DNA from: Arthrobacter gandavensis
GTDB lineage: Bacteria > Actinomycetota > Actinomycetes > Actinomycetales > Micrococcaceae
Assembly (NCBI RefSeq): GCF_009192735.1
Contig: NZ_VTFU01000002.1
Coordinates: forward strand, 724,111-788,110
DNA length: 64,000 bases
Reading direction: 5' to 3'
Shown in pieces: positions 1 to 7,147 of this stretch. Both the position numbers and the translations under genes were made by a program. The notes under the pieces are model-generated. The model was given only the letters and a program-made list of their open reading frames with translations. It ran no database searches and was not told where the DNA came from. Each line of letters opens with the position of its first letter. Within the stretch, counting starts at the first letter, position 1.

Positions 1-219
1 GACATCGTCACCACCCTGCGCAACCACGTGGGGAAGGAAATCGGCCCCATCGCGAAGCCGCGGCACATCCTCGTGGTCCCCGAGCTGCCCAAGACCCGGT
101 CCGGAAAGATCATGCGCCGGCTGCTCAAGGACGTGGCGGAAGGCCGCGAGGCCGGCGACTCCAGCACCCTGGCGGACAACACAGTCATGCTGCAGATTGC
201 CGAGTCGATGCGGAAGTAA
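1..219 (+). CDS. acs: Acetyl-CoA synthetase, C-terminal fragment (5' end outside window)
   Basis: The frame is open from base 1 and ends at TAA 217-219, so only the last 72 codons are present. The segment carries the C-terminal motif PKTRSGKIMRR, typical of acetyl-CoA and related acyl-CoA synthetases. Its last Lys is the catalytic lysine that is reversibly acetylated in Acs enzymes. The family activates acetate to acetyl-CoA through acetyl-AMP in the cytoplasm. The following tail (DNTVMLQIAESMRK) is also Acs-like. Propionyl-CoA synthetase shares the motif, so substrate specificity is inferred. A strong hairpin follows 28 bases after the stop. Confidence 0.88.
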   Translation, partial: DIVTTLRNHVGKEIGPIAKPRHILVVPELPKTRSGKIMRRLLKDVAEGREAGDSSTLADNTVMLQIAESMRK

Positions 220-246
220 CCCCACATGAACCACCCCGCGACATGA

Positions 247-286
247 CAGAAGGTGCGTTTCCCAAGTCCGGGAAGCGCACCTTCTG
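247..286. terminator. Bidirectional hairpin terminator between acs and ohr
   Basis: A 17-bp stem (247-263 with 270-286, one G-T wobble) closes a 6-nt loop. It lies between the convergent ends of acs and the Ohr gene and can serve both. There is no long T-tract. Confidence 0.75.
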
Positions 287-312
287 CCGTTTCGGCGGAG
301 AGCGGGAAGGGC

Positions 313-732
313 CTAGCCGACCGTGACGTCAAGAACGACGTCGATGTTCCCGCGGGTCGCGTTGGAGTAGGGGCACACCTGGTGCGCGGCCTCGACGAGC
401 TTCTCCGCGGTGGCCTGGTCCACGCCGGACATTTCCACGTGCAGTTCCACGCCGAGCTTGAAGCCGACTTCCTGCTTGTGCAGGCTGACATCGGCCGTGA
501 CGGCGGCGTCGGCGATCGGAGCCTTCTCCGCGCGGGCAATCATTTTCAGGGCGGAAAGGAAGCAGGCGGAGTAGCCGGCGGCAAAGAGCTGCTCCGGGTT
601 GGTGCCGTCGCCGGCGCCGCCCATCTCGGTGGGAGTGGCCAGGTTGACCTTCAGCTGCCCGTCGCTGGTCTGGGCTTCTCCGTTGCGGCCGTCTCCGGTG
701 GCGGTGGCTGACGCGGTGTACAAAGCGCTCAT
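313..732 (-). CDS. ohr: Organic hydroperoxide resistance protein (Ohr, OsmC family)
   Basis: This 139-aa thiol peroxidase is a full-length Ohr. The two redox cysteines are visible: Cys57 in GYSACF and Cys120 in QVCPYSNATRGN. Arg16 and Glu47 occupy the positions that activate the peroxidatic cysteine in the family. Ohr reduces organic and fatty-acid hydroperoxides in the cytoplasm using dihydrolipoyl-type reductants. An AAGGAG ribosome site precedes the ATG. The gene diverges from a TetR-family regulator across a 102-bp spacer containing inverted repeats, so regulation by that neighbour is likely. The usual Ohr regulator is OhrR of the MarR family, which is not seen here. Confidence 0.92.
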   Translation of the reverse strand: MSALYTASATATGDGRNGEAQTSDGQLKVNLATPTEMGGAGDGTNPEQLFAAGYSACFLSALKMIARAEKAPIADAAVTADVSLHKQEVGFKLGVELHVEMSGVDQATAEKLVEAAHQVCPYSNATRGNIDVVLDVTVG

Positions 733-762
733 GGCAACTCCTTCAGTTGGGGGGGTCCTCAG

Positions 763-784
763 GTAGACTAACTAGTACGTCTAC
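763..784. promoter_or_regulatory. Candidate TetR operator between ohr and its divergent regulator
   Basis: GTAGAC-N10-GTCTAC is a perfect 6-bp-arm inverted repeat, with ACTAGT at its centre. A second small inverted repeat, ACTTG-AGC-CAAGT, follows at 783-795. Both lie in the short divergent spacer. Binding by the adjacent TetR protein is inferred from position and symmetry only. Confidence 0.55.
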
Positions 785-834
785 TTGAGCCAAGTAAACC
801 CGGCTTCGCCGCAATCCGCAACCGAGAAGGATCC

Positions 835-1392
835 ATGACCAGCCAGCCACCGGTGCGAGAGCGCATCCTGGACACCGCAGCAGCCCTCTTCTACTCCGAG
901 GGCATCCGCGCCGTGAGCGCTGACCGGATCATTGCCGCAGCGGGAACCACCAAGGTGACCTTTTACCGGCACTTCCGCACCAAGGAGGACCTGGTGGTCG
1001 CCTACCTGCAGGCTCAGTCGGCCCGGATCCGCGCCGCCGCCGCAGGCCTGAGCGATGATCCCCGCACCGGGCTGCTGCAGCTGGCCGAAGCCATGGGCGC
1101 GGAAACCTGCATCCCCGGGTTCCGCGGCTGCCCGTTCATCAATGCGGCAGCCGAGTACCCCGATGCCGGGTCCCCCGTCCGCGCCGTCGTCACGGAGCAC
1201 CGGCAGTGGCTGCATGCAGAGGTCAGCCGCAGGATCGCACAGTTGGGAGCCGCCGAACCGGACCGGCTGGCCGACCAGCTGCTGATGCTGCGCGACGGTG
1301 CCATGGTCCATGGCTACGTCGCCGATCCTGCATCGGTTTCCGCGTCCCTCATCAGCGCCGGACGCGCCATCCTCGGCCCTCTGACGCCCTGA
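835..1392 (+). CDS. TetR/AcrR-family regulator, probable repressor of ohr
   Basis: The 185-aa protein has a TetR N-terminal helix-turn-helix at about residues 8-54 (RERILDTAAALFYSEGIRAVS followed by TTKVTFYRHFRTKEDL in separate stretches), and a divergent all-helical ligand domain. Two cysteines, Cys92 and Cys99, sit seven residues apart in the motif ETCIPGFRGCPF. They could act as a redox switch. The gene is divergent from ohr, which argues for peroxide-responsive control; this is inference, since most characterised ohr genes use OhrR. The protein has normal TetR length and no frameshift. Confidence 0.82.
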   Translation: MTSQPPVRERILDTAAALFYSEGIRAVSADRIIAAAGTTKVTFYRHFRTKEDLVVAYLQAQSARIRAAAAGLSDDPRTGLLQLAEAMGAETCIPGFRGCPFINAAAEYPDAGSPVRAVVTEHRQWLHAEVSRRIAQLGAAEPDRLADQLLMLRDGAMVHGYVADPASVSASLISAGRAILGPLTP

Positions 1393-1471
1393 CGCGGGAA
1401 GCGCGCCACCGGCGACGGCGTGACCTTGGACTCATCTGGTTTGCAGCGGGGCACCCGGGGTAGCAGAATCA

Positions 1472-2842
1472 ATGCTCGTGTCCACTTCCAGCACTTCCTC
1501 CCCACATTCCACTTCTGCTGTCGCAGATTCACCGAGCCCTCGGCAGCAGCGCCGGATGGCGCGCAAGGTGGCCGGAGCTTCCTTTGTCGGAACGGCGCTG
1601 GAGTCTTATGACTTCTATGTCTTCGGCACCGCGGCCGCGCTGATCCTGAACCGGATCTTCTTCCCGGAGGTTGATCCGCTGATCGGCGTCCTGCTGTCGT
1701 TCCTCTCGCTGGGCATCGGCTTCATTGCCCGGCCCGTGGGCGCCGTCCTCTTCGGCCACATCGGAGACCGGATCGGGCGCAAGAAGTCGCTGATCTGGAC
1801 CATCGTCCTGATGGGCACGGCCACCGGAGTCATCGGCCTGCTGCCGGACTACAACACCATCGGCCTCTGGGCTCCGGCGCTGCTGGTCACCCTGCGGCTG
1901 CTGCAGGGCCTGGCCGTGGGCGGGGAATGGGGCGGGGCCATCCTGATCGCCACTGAACACGCGGAACCACGCAAGCGCGCCCTCTACGCCGCCATTCCGC
2001 AGATCGGATCCCCAGTGGGCACCATCATGGTCACCGCCACCTTCCTGCTCCTGACCCAGGCATCACAGGAAACCATGGAAGCGGGCCTGTGGCGGGTCCC
2101 GTTCCTGATGGCCTTCCCCTTCATGGCCATCGCCCTGTACCTGCGCTTCGCCATTGAGGAGACCCCCGTCTTCAAGGAGGTGGCGGAGCACTCCGCCGTT
2201 CCCCGCGTTCCGGTCCTGGAAGTGCTCACGGCCCAGCGGCTGCCGGTCCTGGTGGCCGCCGCCGCCTCCCTCCTCGGTATCGGGTCCTACTTCCTGATGA
2301 CCACCTACACCCAGGCCTACGGCACCAATCAGCTTGGCCTGTCCGACTCCACCGTGCTCAACGCCGCCCTGGTGGGATCGGTCCTGCAGCTGGCCACCAT
2401 CCCGGCCTTCGGCTGGCTGGCCACGAAGATCGGTTCAGCGCGGATGGTTGCCGCCGGTGCCGCCGCAACGCTGCTGATTTCCTTTCCGCTGTACTGGGTG
2501 ATCAGCACCGCGGACCAGACCACCTACATCCTGGCCATCCTGCTCGGGGGCATTGCGCCCACGGCGGCATGGGCGGCGTTGGGCGGACTCATGGCGGACC
2601 TGTTCCCGGCCCGCACTGGCTTCACGGCCCTCTCCCTGGCCTACAGCTTTGCCGGCATCCTGGCCGGCTTTACGCCCGCGGTCACGTCCGCGTACGGCGA
2701 GGCGACCGGCGGCGCATGGTGGCACCCCGGCGTCGTGCTGGCACTGATGTCAGTCATCACGATTGCCGGCGCGATGGCCGCCAGCCGCATGACGCGCCGT
2801 GCCGCTGCCGCGGCCGGTGCCGGCGAGTTGGCGCATAGTTAA
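1472..2842 (+). CDS. MHS-family major facilitator transporter (shikimate/organic acid type)
   Basis: This 456-aa protein has about 12 membrane segments and the MFS loop signature GHIGDRIGRKK at residues 95-105. The early ALESYDFYVFG stretch and the LQGLAVGGEWGG motif are typical of the metabolite:H+ symporter family (ShiA, KgtP, ProP). The family imports dicarboxylates, shikimate-type acids or betaine with protons. Its stop is three bases before the aroQ start, so it is probably co-transcribed with dehydroquinase, which favours a quinate/shikimate-type substrate. Substrate is inferred. The chosen ATG lacks a clear ribosome site; ATG 1556 is an alternative start that removes a disordered Ser-rich leader. 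Confidence 0.85.
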   Translation: MLVSTSSTSSPHSTSAVADSPSPRQQRRMARKVAGASFVGTALESYDFYVFGTAAALILNRIFFPEVDPLIGVLLSFLSLGIGFIARPVGAVLFGHIGDRIGRKKSLIWTIVLMGTATGVIGLLPDYNTIGLWAPALLVTLRLLQGLAVGGEWGGAILIATEHAEPRKRALYAAIPQIGSPVGTIMVTATFLLLTQASQETMEAGLWRVPFLMAFPFMAIALYLRFAIEETPVFKEVAEHSAVPRVPVLEVLTAQRLPVLVAAAASLLGIGSYFLMTTYTQAYGTNQLGLSDSTVLNAALVGSVLQLATIPAFGWLATKIGSARMVAAGAAATLLISFPLYWVISTADQTTYILAILLGGIAPTAAWAALGGLMADLFPARTGFTALSLAYSFAGILAGFTPAVTSAYGEATGGAWWHPGVVLALMSVITIAGAMAASRMTRRAAAAAGAGELAHS

Positions 2843-2845
2843 GGC

Positions 2846-3310
2846 ATGACTGCCTCCCGCACCCGAAACCTGCTCGTCCTTAATGGCCCCAACCTGAATC
2901 TCCTGGGCACCCGGGAGCCGGGGATCTACGGTTGGGACACGCTCGACGACGTCGAGGCCCTCGCCCTGAGCGCGGCGGAGGCCGTCGGCTGGACCGTGGA
3001 CTGCATCCAGTCCAACCATGAAGGGGACCTGATCGACGCCATCCACGGCGCCCCGGGCCTGGCGGATGCCATCATCATCAACCCTGCCGCGTACAGCCAC
3101 ACCTCGGTGGCCATTCCCGACGCACTCTCCGGCGTCGGCCTGCCCGTGGTGGAGGTGCACCTGAGCAACATCCACCGGCGCGAGGAGTTCCGCCACCACT
3201 CCTACGTGTCCGCGGTGGCCGACGTCGTCATCTGCGGGGCCGGGATTGCGGGCTACGGCATGGCAGTGAACTACCTGGCTGCCCGGCTCGACGGCGAAGC
3301 GAACGCCTGA
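2846..3310 (+). CDS. aroQ: 3-dehydroquinate dehydratase, type II
   Basis: This 154-aa enzyme interconverts 3-dehydroquinate and 3-dehydroshikimate. Family residues are present: Arg23 and Tyr28 in GTREPGIYG, Asn79 and His85 in NPAAYSHTS, His105 in VEVHLSN, and Arg116 in the REEFRHHSY stretch. Type II enzymes are cytoplasmic dodecamers. The gene follows an MHS-type transporter by three bases. In Corynebacterium the qsu cluster pairs a shikimate importer with a type II dehydroquinase for quinate/shikimate use, so a catabolic role is possible. No other shikimate-pathway gene is nearby. The biosynthetic role cannot be excluded. Confidence 0.93.
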   Translation: MTASRTRNLLVLNGPNLNLLGTREPGIYGWDTLDDVEALALSAAEAVGWTVDCIQSNHEGDLIDAIHGAPGLADAIIINPAAYSHTSVAIPDALSGVGLPVVEVHLSNIHRREEFRHHSYVSAVADVVICGAGIAGYGMAVNYLAARLDGEANA

Positions 3311-3362
3311 GCCTCCCCGCGTCGCAGGAGCCACTCTTCCCCGGAGTCCTCCTTCACGAGTC

Positions 3363-4547
3363 CTACTCGCCGGAGATGCACTGCCCGGGTGACACCGGGT
3401 CGGAATAGCCGGCGGCGGCATCAGCCACCGGGACCAGCTCCTTCAGTGACAGGGCATAGCCGATGGGCTGCTCGCCGGTGGTCTTGGCGAAGATGACCCC
3501 GGCCACCTGCCCGTCGATGTCCAGCAGCGGGCCGCCGGAATTTCCCTGCTGTACGTTGGCCGCCAGAGTGTAAACCTCCAGCACCTCCGGCGACGTGCCG
3601 TAGATGTTGCGGACCGACACGTCGGACAGCCGCTCCACGTTGGCAGCCTGCAGCCGGAACGGGCCGCCGGCCGGATACCCGGCAAACGCCGCAGTGGTGT
3701 CGTTGGGCAGCACCCCGCCCAGCGGAATGGGGTCCGCGTCAAGGTTGTCCACGGCCAGCACCGCCAGGTCGCGGGTGCTGTCGAAGTACACCACCTTGCC
3801 CGGAAGGGCTCCGCCCCCGGGAATCTGCACCACCGGTTCAGGCACACCCGCAACCACGTGGGCATTGGTAATCACGCGGTCATCCGCCACCACAAAGCCC
3901 GAACCCGTCTGGTTCTGCCCGCACTGGTAAGCCGTCCCGGTGATCTTAACCACAGACTCCGACGATGCCTGGAGCCCTGCCGAGGACAGCGACTGGTCGG
4001 GGGCGACCACCGTTTCCGGCGCCGCACTGTCCAGGATGGTCGGCAGGCCCTCGGCCAGAGTGAAGGAACGCACCTGCGCCGTCCAGGTCTTCACCCGGTC
4101 GGGCGTGGCCTCGTCGATGGTGGTCAGGACCTTGGACGAGGTGATCTGCTGCGAGAGGAACGGCACGCCGAGGGTATTGACGCTGAACGCGAGCATTGAC
4201 ATCACCAGTGCGGACACCGCCAGGTTCACGGCGCCGCCGAGCAGACGGTCCAGGAACCGCAGCGGCGGGAAGTTCAGCCAGCGCCGGATTCCGCCGCCCA
4301 GCGCCGCTCCCAGCGCGTGGCCACCCAAGACGAGCACCGCCACCGTCGCGATGACCGCCGTCAGCCGCCAGCCGTCGTCGGGCACCCACGCCGCCACCAG
4401 CGGGATGGCAAAGAAAGCGGCCACCGCTCCGGCCACGAAGCCGACGATGCCGCCCAGGGTCACCACCAGACCGTTCCGCAGGCCGGCGAGAAGGTAAAAC
4501 AGCAGCGCCAACAGCAGAATGATGTCGAGGAGGGAGAAACCGAGCAC
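3363..4547 (-). CDS. MarP-like membrane serine protease (CvpA domain plus trypsin-like domain)
   Basis: The 394-aa protein starts with a CvpA-like region of about four membrane helices (residues 1-130). A trypsin-like protease domain follows outside the membrane. The catalytic triad is visible as His230 (TNAHVV), Asp260 (STRDLAVL) and Ser337 (GNSGGP). Cys209 and Cys390 flank the domain as in mycobacterial MarP, where they form a disulfide tied to acid and oxidative stress resistance. GTG 4547 is preferred as start because GGAG lies six bases upstream; an in-frame TTG exists at 4559. The gene is divergent from crp. Substrate is unknown here; in mycobacteria MarP activates a peptidoglycan hydrolase. 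Confidence 0.9.
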   Translation of the reverse strand: MLGFSLLDIILLLALLFYLLAGLRNGLVVTLGGIVGFVAGAVAAFFAIPLVAAWVPDDGWRLTAVIATVAVLVLGGHALGAALGGGIRRWLNFPPLRFLDRLLGGAVNLAVSALVMSMLAFSVNTLGVPFLSQQITSSKVLTTIDEATPDRVKTWTAQVRSFTLAEGLPTILDSAAPETVVAPDQSLSSAGLQASSESVVKITGTAYQCGQNQTGSGFVVADDRVITNAHVVAGVPEPVVQIPGGGALPGKVVYFDSTRDLAVLAVDNLDADPIPLGGVLPNDTTAAFAGYPAGGPFRLQAANVERLSDVSVRNIYGTSPEVLEVYTLAANVQQGNSGGPLLDIDGQVAGVIFAKTTGEQPIGYALSLKELVPVADAAAGYSDPVSPGQCISGE

Positions 4548-4707
4548 AAACAGCTCCAAAATACGGTGTAGGGGACTAACGCGGGACCCTACGCTGCCGG
4601 TCCCTGCCTCCAGAGTTTAGCGGCCCAAGCTGGGGAATCCGTTCCCCGCGGAGCGCGGCAGGCAGAGCACCGGGGCGTCCTTTTTATCATCCGAGGGCGA
4701 ACAAAGC

Positions 4708-4748
4708 TATTACAGGTGTCACATGGGGCCGTAGTGCGGGAAGATAAT
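4708..4748 (+). promoter_or_regulatory. Probable crp promoter with a weak Crp/GlxR-like half-site
   Basis: GATAAT at 4743-4748 fits a -10 hexamer, 30 nt before the crp ATG. TATTA-N6-TCACA at 4708-4723 has one good half-site of the TGTGA-N6-TCACA consensus, in the -35 area. Autoregulation is known for GlxR in corynebacteria; here only one arm matches well. Confidence 0.35.
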
Positions 4749-4777
4749 AGAAGGGACAACTATTTACAGGAGATTTC

Positions 4778-5455
4778 ATGGATATCGAGGTACTGCGCCG
4801 TGCGCCATTGTTCGCCTCATTGGGAGACGACGTCTTCGCAGCTCTAACCGACGAGTTGACCGAGGTCGACCTTTCGCGCGGCGCATCAGTTTTCCGCGAA
4901 GGTGACCAGGGCGACCAGCTGTATTTCATCGTGTCCGGAAAGATCAAGCTCGGCCGCTCGGCTCCCGACGGCCGCGAAAACCTGCTGGCCATCCTCGGCC
5001 CGGGCGAGCTCTTCGGCGAGATGGCACTGTTTGATCCGAGCCCGCGCAACGCCACGGCAACCGCGGTGTCCGAAACCCGCCTGGCAGGACTGCGGCACGA
5101 CAACCTGAAGGCTCTGCTGGAAACGCGCCCCGAGGTCTCGGTGCAGCTGCTTCAGGCCCTGGCCCGCCGGCTTCGCCGCACCAACGAGTCCCTCGCGGAC
5201 CTGGTGTTCTCGGACGTTCCCGGCCGCGTCGCCAAGGCTTTGCTGGATTTGGCGGACCGGTTCGGCCGTCCGGCAACCGACGGCATCCTGGTGGCCCATG
5301 AGCTGACCCAGGAAGAACTGGCCCAGCTGGTCGGCGCTTCCCGCGAAACAGTGAACAAGGCTTTGGCTGAGTTCGTGCAGCGCGGCTGGCTGCGCCTCGA
5401 GGCGCGCGCAGTGGTCATTCTGGACGTACAGCGGCTGCGCCAGCGCTCCCGCTAG
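4778..5455 (+). CDS. crp: Crp/Fnr-family global regulator (GlxR-like cAMP receptor protein)
   Basis: The 225-aa protein has an N-terminal cyclic-nucleotide-binding fold (about residues 8-125). Its phosphate-binding cassette is GELFGEMALFDPSPRNATATA at residues 76-96, shown here as two joined motifs. A long dimerisation helix follows, then a winged-helix HTH at about 173-200 (LTQEELAQLVGASRETVNKAL). This is the arrangement of actinobacterial GlxR/Crp, which binds cAMP and regulates carbon, respiratory and growth genes at TGTGA-N6-TCACA sites. AGGAG precedes the ATG. A strong terminator follows at 5480-5517. Confidence 0.93.
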   Translation: MDIEVLRRAPLFASLGDDVFAALTDELTEVDLSRGASVFREGDQGDQLYFIVSGKIKLGRSAPDGRENLLAILGPGELFGEMALFDPSPRNATATAVSETRLAGLRHDNLKALLETRPEVSVQLLQALARRLRRTNESLADLVFSDVPGRVAKALLDLADRFGRPATDGILVAHELTQEELAQLVGASRETVNKALAEFVQRGWLRLEARAVVILDVQRLRQRSR

Positions 5456-5479
5456 CAGCAGGAACCACCGCCTAATGAC

Positions 5480-5517
5480 GACGGCGCCGCTCCCCTTTGG
5501 GTGGGAGCGGCGCCGTC
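5480..5517. terminator. Bidirectional terminator after crp and the NUDIX gene
   Basis: A perfect 15-bp stem (5480-5494 with 5503-5517) closes an 8-nt loop. It lies between the convergent crp and NUDIX genes. Confidence 0.85.
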
Positions 5518-5568
5518 GCTGCGTCTGGCTCCGTGTGTGCCGGCGGCAGCGGAGCCGGCGCAGCCCGG

Positions 5569-6480
5569 TCAGCGTCCGCGCTGCGCCGATCCTTCGCTAA
5601 CGCCGCTGAGCTGCACGGCCAGCCAGTATCCGCCGTCGGCCTGGACCAGTTCGGGCTGATAAACCTTGGCCGGCCGCCGGGAGGCCAAGTACGCAATGCA
5701 GCCGCGCGCGCTGGCCAGCTTTTCCAACACCAGTTCCACCTGTGGGACGGTCAGCTCCCCCAGAGTCAGGCCCGTGGTGTCGGGCAGCCCGATTTCATCG
5801 CCCAGGGCCGTGGTGTCCCGTGCGGCGATTTCCGCGGCAGCGGACCGCCACTGGCCCCAGCTGCCCTTGCCTTCGAGCAGCGACGGTTCCTGCCCGATGG
5901 GCTGCACCACCGCAAAGTACCGCGTGTCGAAGCGGCGGAGGGCAAAGTCTGCGGTCTGCCAGTTGGACAGCGGCCGCAGCAGGTCCGTGCGCAGCCCCAG
6001 TCCGCGGCGCGTGAGCAGGTCCAGGAAGGACTCGTCGGAGGCGGCAATGCCGATGCGCGCCGCCATCCACTCCGGGCCGCGGTTCGCCTCAAGGAGCGTG
6101 GACTCGTCCGGCCCCGCCAGCAGGATGCCGGTTTCTTCAAACAGTTCGCGGATGGCTGCCACCACGTGGCGGCGGGCCAGCAGGGGATCATCGATCCCCA
6201 GGGCTTTGGCCCACGCCGCCGGGGACGGTCCGTACCACGCGGCGGGGCCGTCGTCGCCGTCTTCCAGGCTGCCGCCGGGGAACGCGACCTTGCCCAGCGG
6301 GGATTCGCCGCGCCGGTACGCCAAATATGTTTCGGTGCCGCGCGGAGCATCACGGACCAGCACCACGGAGGATGCCAGGCGTGGTTTGCGCGGTGTGCGG
6401 TCACCGTGTTCTAGCCAGCTTTCCGCGGCCCCCCGCAGATACGGGGGAACCGGGAAAAGCCGTACAGAGGAACTAGGCAA
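5569..6480 (-). CDS. NUDIX hydrolase with split NUDIX box (NUDT19-like)
   Basis: The 303-aa protein carries a NUDIX box broken by an insertion of about 40 residues. The first half, FPGG, is at residues 67-70 and the catalytic half, RELFEETGIL, is at 111-120. The two metal-binding Glu residues of REXXEEXG are intact. The same split box occurs in the NUDT19/RP2 branch, whose animal member hydrolyses coenzyme A and acyl-CoA. The substrate is not known here. The start is a TTG that overlaps the end of ridA by eight bases, so translation is probably coupled. It is the last gene of the DUF4177-ridA-NUDIX operon. Confidence 0.85.
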   Translation of the reverse strand: MPSSSVRLFPVPPYLRGAAESWLEHGDRTPRKPRLASSVVLVRDAPRGTETYLAYRRGESPLGKVAFPGGSLEDGDDGPAAWYGPSPAAWAKALGIDDPLLARRHVVAAIRELFEETGILLAGPDESTLLEANRGPEWMAARIGIAASDESFLDLLTRRGLGLRTDLLRPLSNWQTADFALRRFDTRYFAVVQPIGQEPSLLEGKGSWGQWRSAAAEIAARDTTALGDEIGLPDTTGLTLGELTVPQVELVLEKLASARGCIAYLASRRPAKVYQPELVQADGGYWLAVQLSGVSEGSAQRGR

Positions 6481-6955
6481 ATTCTGCTATCACTTCTACT
6501 TCGACCGGGGCATCCAGCGGGAGAACCGCCACGCCGACGGCGGACCGGGCGTGGGCGCCGGCCTCACCGAAGACTTTCCCCAGCAGTTCAGATGCGCCGT
6601 TAATGACGCCCGGCTGACCGGTGAAGGACGGGTCTGAGGCGACGAAGCCCACAACTTTGACAATACGGCTGATCCGGTCCAGGTCGCCGATCTGCGCCTT
6701 GATGGCGGCCAGTGCGTTAACGGCGCAGGTCGCGGCGTATCCGGCGGCGTCCTCGGCGGACACCGAAGCGCCAACCTTGCCAGCAGCCGGCAACACGCCG
6801 TCAACAAACGGCAGCTGCCCGGAGGTGTAAACGTAGTTTCCGGTGACAACGGCCGGCACATACGCCGCCACGGGGGCAGCAACCGCGGGCAGGGTCAGGC
6901 CCAATTCCGCCAGCCTGCGCTCGACCGCCGAAACCGCTCCGGTCACCTCTGTCAC
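6473..6955 (-). CDS. ridA: RidA family enamine/imine deaminase
   Basis: This 160-aa member of the YjgF/YER057c/UK114 family has the conserved C-terminal stretch GAHARSAVGVAVLPLDAPVEVE, including the Arg that binds the substrate carboxylate. RidA proteins hydrolyse reactive 2-aminoacrylate and other enamines that would damage PLP enzymes. The start is GTG 6953-6955, which overlaps the stop of the DUF4177 gene (GTGA). The 3' end overlaps the NUDIX gene by eight bases. The protein belongs to the longer RidA branch with an N-terminal helix of about 25 residues. Its precise substrate is inferred from family only. Confidence 0.88.
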   Translation of the reverse strand: MTEVTGAVSAVERRLAELGLTLPAVAAPVAAYVPAVVTGNYVYTSGQLPFVDGVLPAAGKVGASVSAEDAAGYAATCAVNALAAIKAQIGDLDRISRIVKVVGFVASDPSFTGQPGVINGASELLGKVFGEAGAHARSAVGVAVLPLDAPVEVEVIAEFA

Positions 6956-7110
6956 TGCGACTTCTCGCGCTTCATGTAGGCCACGGCTCCGGTGCCGTTC
7001 GGGGCGGGGGTGATTTGGACCAGCTCCCAACCTTCTTCGCCGTGCATGTTAAGGACAGCTCCCGGCGTGTGAAGAGGAAGCGGCGTGATGAAATATTCCC
7101 ATTTGCTCAT
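6952..7110 (-). CDS. Small DUF4177-like protein
   Basis: This 52-aa reading frame starts MSKWEYFITPL and contains GEEGWELVQI, the signature of the DUF4177 family. These are short beta-hairpin-helix proteins of unknown function. The gene opens the operon with ridA and the NUDIX hydrolase, and its TGA overlaps the ridA GTG. It diverges from the class A PBP gene with a 37-bp spacer. The family match rests on the KWEY...GWEL pattern and is fairly secure. No function can be assigned. Confidence 0.8.
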   Translation of the reverse strand: MSKWEYFITPLPLHTPGAVLNMHGEEGWELVQITPAPNGTGAVAYMKREKSQ

Positions 7111-7134
7111 AATCCAAAGACTAACGCGTGCTTG

Positions 7135-7140
7135 TAGACT
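7135..7140 (+). promoter_or_regulatory. -10 element for a leaderless PBP transcript
   Basis: TAGACT ends seven bases before ATG 7148 and there is no ribosome site. This spacing fits transcription starting at the A of the start codon. Confidence 0.55.
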
Positions 7141-7147
7141 GATGCGC

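Noticed and set aside
4708..4723. A full Crp/GlxR operator at crp
   Set aside because: Only one half (TCACA) matches. The other is TATTA against TGTGA, so it is listed only as a weak half-site.
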